Shown here piece by piece: positions 59,509 to 64,000 of a DNA stretch of 64,000 nucleotides; position 1 is the stretch's first letter, and each line of letters opens with the position of its first letter. Origin of the DNA: Cyathus striatus. Taxonomy: Eukaryota > Basidiomycota > Agaricomycetes > Agaricales > Nidulariaceae. The position numbers and the translations under genes were made by a program. The stretch spans positions 558,001 to 622,000 of the forward strand of contig JAOVFP010000015.1 of NCBI GenBank assembly GCA_025738555.1, given 5' to 3'. The notes beneath the pieces are model-generated. The model was not told the origin of the DNA. It made no database searches and worked only from the letters and a program-made list of their open reading frames with translations.

Positions 59509-61008
59509 TTAATAAGTTCTAACACCATCCTCAACGCCTCTCCACCCCGTCACAGACAACCTTACCCTCACCCAATACCCACCCCTCCCATCCTTCATAA
59601 CAACCGCAAACGGCCTCGTAGTCAACCCGAAAGGAAGGAGTACAAGAGGCTGTGTATATACCACCTTCCCCTCCCGGGCCTCTTCCCTCTTTCCTAAGTC
59701 AATTTCAATCCCACAGTGTTCAGCAAACGCCCCTGAAAAATCAAGCAAATTATACTCAAACCTCGTCCAATGACTAGACATCGGAATCTCATGCTCTTCC
59801 CAGAACACCATACTCCGATCATGGGGATGGGGAGCCGAAGGTCCTTTCACTTGTTCGCGAAATTGTACAGTGGCTTTTACAGCTGAAGGCTGTTTGTTCA
59901 TTATACATGTCCTTCTGACTTCTAGTGCGATTTGTGATAGGGATAGAGAGTTGAATTGGGAAAGGGTGGAGAATGGGGTTCGGATGGTGTAGAATGAGTT
60001 GTGGAGGTATGTTGTGTTTTGGGGGAGAGGAGTGAGGTATGGGCGGTAGTTGAAACTTGTCAATATGTCTATACCCGTTTTTGAGGTGGGTGAGAACTTC
60101 GAATATGAGGACTGGAGTTATTATGGTTAGTTCGTTGTGCGAAAGAGATAATAATAAAGGCATACCTTGAGAAGCCAAGCGGTTATAACATCATTCCTTG
60201 ACGTCTGTAACCCCTTCCCATCTTCGGAGGCAGCGTTAATCTCAGACTGACATTCCTCTCTTAATCGCGCAACGAAACAACCAGGAAGATGTATCAGCCT
60301 CTCCTCATCCCCCTCCCTCAATCCCATTCGCACCATAACCATCCGAAGGATCAGAATAGCGAGGTACATCACCACTCCCCACAATCCCACAGTAACGCTA
60401 TCCTCTGGCCTAACAGGATCACAGTGTACACCAGGAGGTAGATGATCCTCTCCTTTAACTTGTTCTGACAGGAACGAGTAAATATCCGGTGGTGGTATGA
60501 GTTTGGGAATAGGCCTTCCGTTAACAATATCACAGAAGGCATTAATAGTATCGAAGCATGCCTGTCCATCACATAGATGGTGTGAGAATCTAAATCCAAG
60601 GAGAGTGGCGTCAAGAAGTACAGTTACGCGTAGCGCGAAAAGTGTGTCAGGGGGTGGAAACTTGTCCATTGCGTCGAAATGGAACAAATGATCGCTACCG
60701 TTTGGGATACGATGTATAATTGGTACTGTTGCAGAAATTTCGGTGAATGCAACCAAAGGAACCTCGGATAACTTCTGAGATAGGAACCGCGATTTGAAGT
60801 TGACTATATCGCCTGAGGTGAAGGAGTATGGTCGTGTGGAGGTGACTAGTTGACCACCTAGGGCAGGCCAGAGACGAACAAGTACTTTGTGTGCGTTTTC
60901 GAGTTTCGAGGCGTCTAGAATCCCAGAGATAGCGAGTCCTACGAAGACGCTGGACTGCTGTGTCGAGTTGTTGTTCGATAAGAGCGTGTATTGTTTTGGG
61001 AATGACAT
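59509..61008 (-). CDS. HxxxD-type acyltransferase (BAHD-like transferase family), copy A
   Basis: Minus-strand exons 60166-61008 and 59509-60111 with a GT-AG intron, 481 aa. It should transfer an acyl group from an acyl-CoA to an alcohol or amine; the substrate is unknown. Seen: FPKQYTLLSNN start, GLAISGILD, LWPALGG, the catalytic HHLCDG at 143-147, a hydrophobic stretch at about 205-228 (possible membrane contact), NDVITAWLLK before the intron, then YRPYL, a TYLHNSF block and SSHWTRFE, with TRPFAV near the end. A classic DFGWG motif is not evident. ATG 61008 is preferred over the upstream in-frame ATG 61065 because a TATA-like element at 61071-61090 would leave no leader for the latter. It lies tail-to-tail with EF-hand/ZZ copy 3 and head-to-head with copy B. 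Confidence 0.85.
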
Positions 61009-61070
61009 AGTGTTGGAACTTGGAAGTGGGGTTTCGGGGACGATGTCGTTCAGCCTGGCATTCAATGCTT

Positions 61071-61090
61071 ACTTATACTTATACATAGAG
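61071..61090 (-). promoter_or_regulatory. TATA-like element of acyltransferase A
   Basis: On the minus strand TATGTATAAGTATAAG lies about 65-80 nt upstream of ATG 61008 and only about 10 nt from ATG 61065, favouring the inner start. Confidence 0.4.
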
Positions 61091-62287
61091 TCATCGTCAT
61101 TCTTGAGTAGTCTCCAGGGACAATCGTCGACTGAATGTACAGTAGAAGGTTATATTTTTAGATTCTTGCAGAGAATTGAGTATTGTTCGCGTCGTAAATA
61201 ATCTTTCGGGCCGTTTGTTGAGATTTGGGTGAGCTATCGAAGTGTTTACGCAGTAGAATTATGTAATGCGGAAATATTTCAAATGTCCATTGTCTGTTCG
61301 GCGCAAACGGGCCTATTTTCCGTGGCATTATGGGTGGCAGGATATAGCTATTAGCAGGATACGCAGATCGTTTACCGAGGATGGAGAGATTCTTGAGAAT
61401 CGTGTGACCATGTGGGCTCATGTTACTGGTTCCGGTTGAAGTTTGATTGAGACCAATGCTTCAGCAGGAGGTCCGTGCGTGGAATGTCACAATTACTGTC
61501 ACATAAGTAACTCAAATGTGACTCTGGAGTCTGTGTGACTGTCCCGTAGTCACTAGACCACTTTGCCCGCACCAAGTCCGCGTACCGACTTCTATCATCT
61601 ATGTACGTTCAGCGCTGCAGCCTCCATCCTTTCACTCATCTTCAGTTTCTTAGGAGATCTTCAGTTCAGATCTGACTCATCTGAGACGCCCTCTGTGAGC
61701 AGTTTCCCGCCTCACCGATTTAATAGCATCTCTCTCCTGAGTCTCGCTGTAGGAACTTCACATATACAGTGCATTATTTGATCATTATCCACGATCTGAT
61801 GTTCATTTCATTACAACGTACTCCAGCATTATACTTCACTAGCTTCACTCACTGACGTGACTTCATATAGTAGTTTTCACAAAACGACTTCAGCGAGTCA
61901 GAAACAATCTCACTGTCACCATGAATGGCTCCAATCTTGCTCCAATTATAAGGCAAGACAGGACCTTGTCATCCACACGAACGATTTCACTGTACTGACA
62001 AAAGAGCAGAGACGCTAGTCCTAGTCCTAGATAGGCAAACGTCCCGCTCAATCTACATGCGAAACAGGGGGATCAGTGTCAACCCTAAGGTTCATCAAAG
62101 CGTAGTATTAGTAACGTATTGTGATTGGATTACAGTACGACAGTATTATGAAGAAGGTAACGAAGCGAGGGAGTCATATCCGTGAAACCGTAACGCGAAG
62201 CGCCCTCGACAATCGAAAAGGAACGCAGTTGAGGCTTGGTTGATGCGGTTACACAACGGTAACAACCTGCCACCACGTAGGTCGAAC
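61091..62287. other. Divergent intergenic region between the two acyltransferases
   Basis: About 1.2 kb without a recognisable gene. It must contain both promoters. The segment 62170-62285 (GTAACGCGAAGCGCC, GGTAACAACCTGCCACCACG) recurs, decayed, at 6735-6825. Confidence 0.5.
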
Positions 62288-63810
62288 ATGCTCTCCAAAT
62301 CCCAACCATTTCCAAAACAATACACACTTCTATCGAACAACGTCTCGACGCAACAGTCCACCGTCTTCATAGGACTCGTGGTATCCGGAATCCTAGACAT
62401 ACCAAAGCTCGAATATGCACATCGGGAGCTCGTACGTCTATGGCCTGCGCTTGGAGGGGAACTAGTTACATCCAAAACACCATACGAATTTACCTCAGGA
62501 GACATAGTGAACTTCAACTCGCGGCATCTTCCTCTTACGCTGGCTGAACTACCTCTGGTTACAACGGCCCAGACGTCCTCGAACTCGAAGCCCACGGTGC
62601 ATCGTATGGCAGAAGAGAGCGACAAGTTGTTCCATTTCGATACGATGCAGAAGTTTCCTCCGCCTGATACGATTTTCGCATTGCGCGTGACTGTGCTTCT
62701 GGATGCGACACTTATCGGATTCAGAATCACACATCATCTGTGTGACGGCGAAGCATGCTTTGATGTCGTCAAAGCATACTGCGATCTGATTAATGGAAGA
62801 CGTATCCCAAAACTTGTTCCTCCTCCAGATATCGAGTCCTATCTATCGGAACAAGTCCACGGGGAGGATTGTTTACCTCCAACTGTGGGCCCCGATAATT
62901 CAGCATGGATAGAAAAGAACCTATCAGTTGGAGTGGTGGCGATTTTAATGTACACTTATGTGTTGGTGGTTAGGTTGATTATGGTCCGTCTTGGACTTCG
63001 GGAGAGCGATGAAGAGAGGATGATTCATCTGCCTGGTAACTTTGTTGCGAAGTTGAGGGAAGAGTGTCAGGGTGAAATTGATGCTGCTTATGAGAGGGAG
63101 AAGCCGGATGTGAAATGGTTGGAAGTGACGAGGAATAATGTCATCACTGCCTGGCTATTGAAGGTACGCTTCTAGCCACTTTCGTTTGCGATTGCGTTTT
63201 GATAAACGGATAAAAGTCCTTATATTCAAAATTCGCACCATCAACGAAAACTGGACTGGACATATCGATGAGCATAAACTACCGTCCATACATCGCCCCT
63301 CCTCTTCCAAACACAATATACCTCCACAATTCGTTCTACAACACGCGAACTCCATTCTCTTCTCTCGCACAATTCCAGTCCCTCTCAACATCCCAAGTCG
63401 CGCTGGAGCTCAAAAAGACATGTGTGCGGAATAAACAACCTTCAGCCGTTAAATCGAATATCAACTTCCTCGAGCGGGTGAACGCTGTGACTTCGCCCCA
63501 TCCACCTGATAGGATCCTGGGAATTAGAGTTGAGCACGAAATGCCAATGTTTAGCCATTGGACGACGTTCGAGTATCATCTTCTTGATTTCTCTGGGGCG
63601 CTGGTTGACTCTGATCAGAATGAGCTGCAGCGCGATGGGAGAGTGGGAAGTGGAAAAGTGGTGTATACGCTTCCGTCGGCAGTTTTCCCGTACGGGTTCA
63701 CGATGCGGCCTTTTGGTTTTTTTGTGAAAGATGGAATGGGTGGGTATTGGTTGCGGATGAGGCTGTCAACGATGGGATGGAAAGGGGTTGAAGAGTGTAT
63801 TAAATCATGA
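62288..63810 (+). CDS. HxxxD-type acyltransferase (BAHD-like transferase family), copy B
   Basis: Exons 62288-63163 and 63217-63810, GT-AG intron at the same codon as copy A, 489 aa. It shares with copy A FPKQYTLLSNN, the VSGILD and LWPALGG blocks, the catalytic THHLCDGE at 149-153, a hydrophobic segment at about 212-235, EERMIHLPG, NNVITAWLLK, then INYRPY, SHWTTFEYHLLDFSG and FTMRPF. Only the HxxxD active site can be asserted; acyl donor and acceptor are unknown. An in-frame ATG at 62243 would add 15 residues; the start at 62288 aligns better with copy A. The pair is probably a local duplication. Confidence 0.85.
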
Positions 63811-64000
63811 CCATGTTGGGATAGAAGAGGATTGGCTGCTTAGCTGAGGTGTATTGTCGGTATAATGCTTGATATCGTTAATATCGTCTAACATTTATGT
63901 TATAGTCATGCTCCTTTGAAATCATCAGCAGGGTAGTCTTGGGCTCAGCATGGTGGCAGTTTCGAATTCGCCAAAAGCTCGCGCTATGATGAACCTTAAG

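Noticed and set aside
61009..61065. Upstream ATG 61065 for acyltransferase A
   Set aside because: It lies about 10 nt from the TATA-like element, and the extra 19 residues are not matched in copy B.

Overview
The window is nuclear DNA of a filamentous fungus, almost certainly an Agaricomycete (Basidiomycota). Genes carry many GT-AG introns of about 50-60 nt with CTAAC/CTAAT branch sites. The recognisable proteins are of kinds typical of mushroom-forming fungi: large EF-hand proteins with a fungal STAND-like helical N-terminus, HxxxD acyltransferases, a Scc4/Mau2-type cohesin loader, a 2OG-Fe(II) oxygenase, and a PIF/Harbinger transposase with its Myb-like partner. No bacterial or organellar features were seen.

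The backbone is a gene block present in three states. Block 1 (1-12.7 kb) holds an intact EF-hand/ZZ-finger/tail-anchored gene (218-4231), relics of an acyltransferase (4.4-7.0 kb), a 3'-truncated Scc4/Mau2-like gene on the minus strand (7.1-8.9 kb) and degenerate repeats. Block 2 (35.5-47.3 kb) holds the second intact EF-hand/ZZ gene (37078-40874), a truncated 2OG oxygenase, an acyltransferase N-terminal fragment, a remnant of the Mau2 5' end and the same degenerate repeats. Block 3 (48.5-63.8 kb) holds the third EF-hand/ZZ copy (48578-59272), then two apparently intact acyltransferases in head-to-head orientation (59509-61008 minus, 62288-63810 plus). The three EF-hand/ZZ copies share intron positions and mostly identical internal exon lengths.

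The third copy is broken. A 1.43-kb element sits in exon 1. A 4.1-kb element, itself carrying a nested 1.2-kb element, replaces exon 2. A further 1.35-kb element lies in the last intron. The remaining exons keep an open frame, so the damage looks recent.

Between blocks 1 and 2 (12.7-35.5 kb) lies a transposon nest that is largely stripped of CpG. It contains decayed Harbinger transposase and Myb-like genes, a 1.86-kb fold-back element, two copies of a minisatellite-bearing element and older nested insertions. At least six non-autonomous families can be delimited by terminal inverted repeats and target-site duplications (TSDs). Most TSDs are 8-9 bp. Several families carry dense arrays of a family-specific short motif that contains a CpG, and variation among copies is mainly of the CpG to TpG/CpA type. 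This suggests cytosine methylation acting on, and perhaps regulating, these elements.
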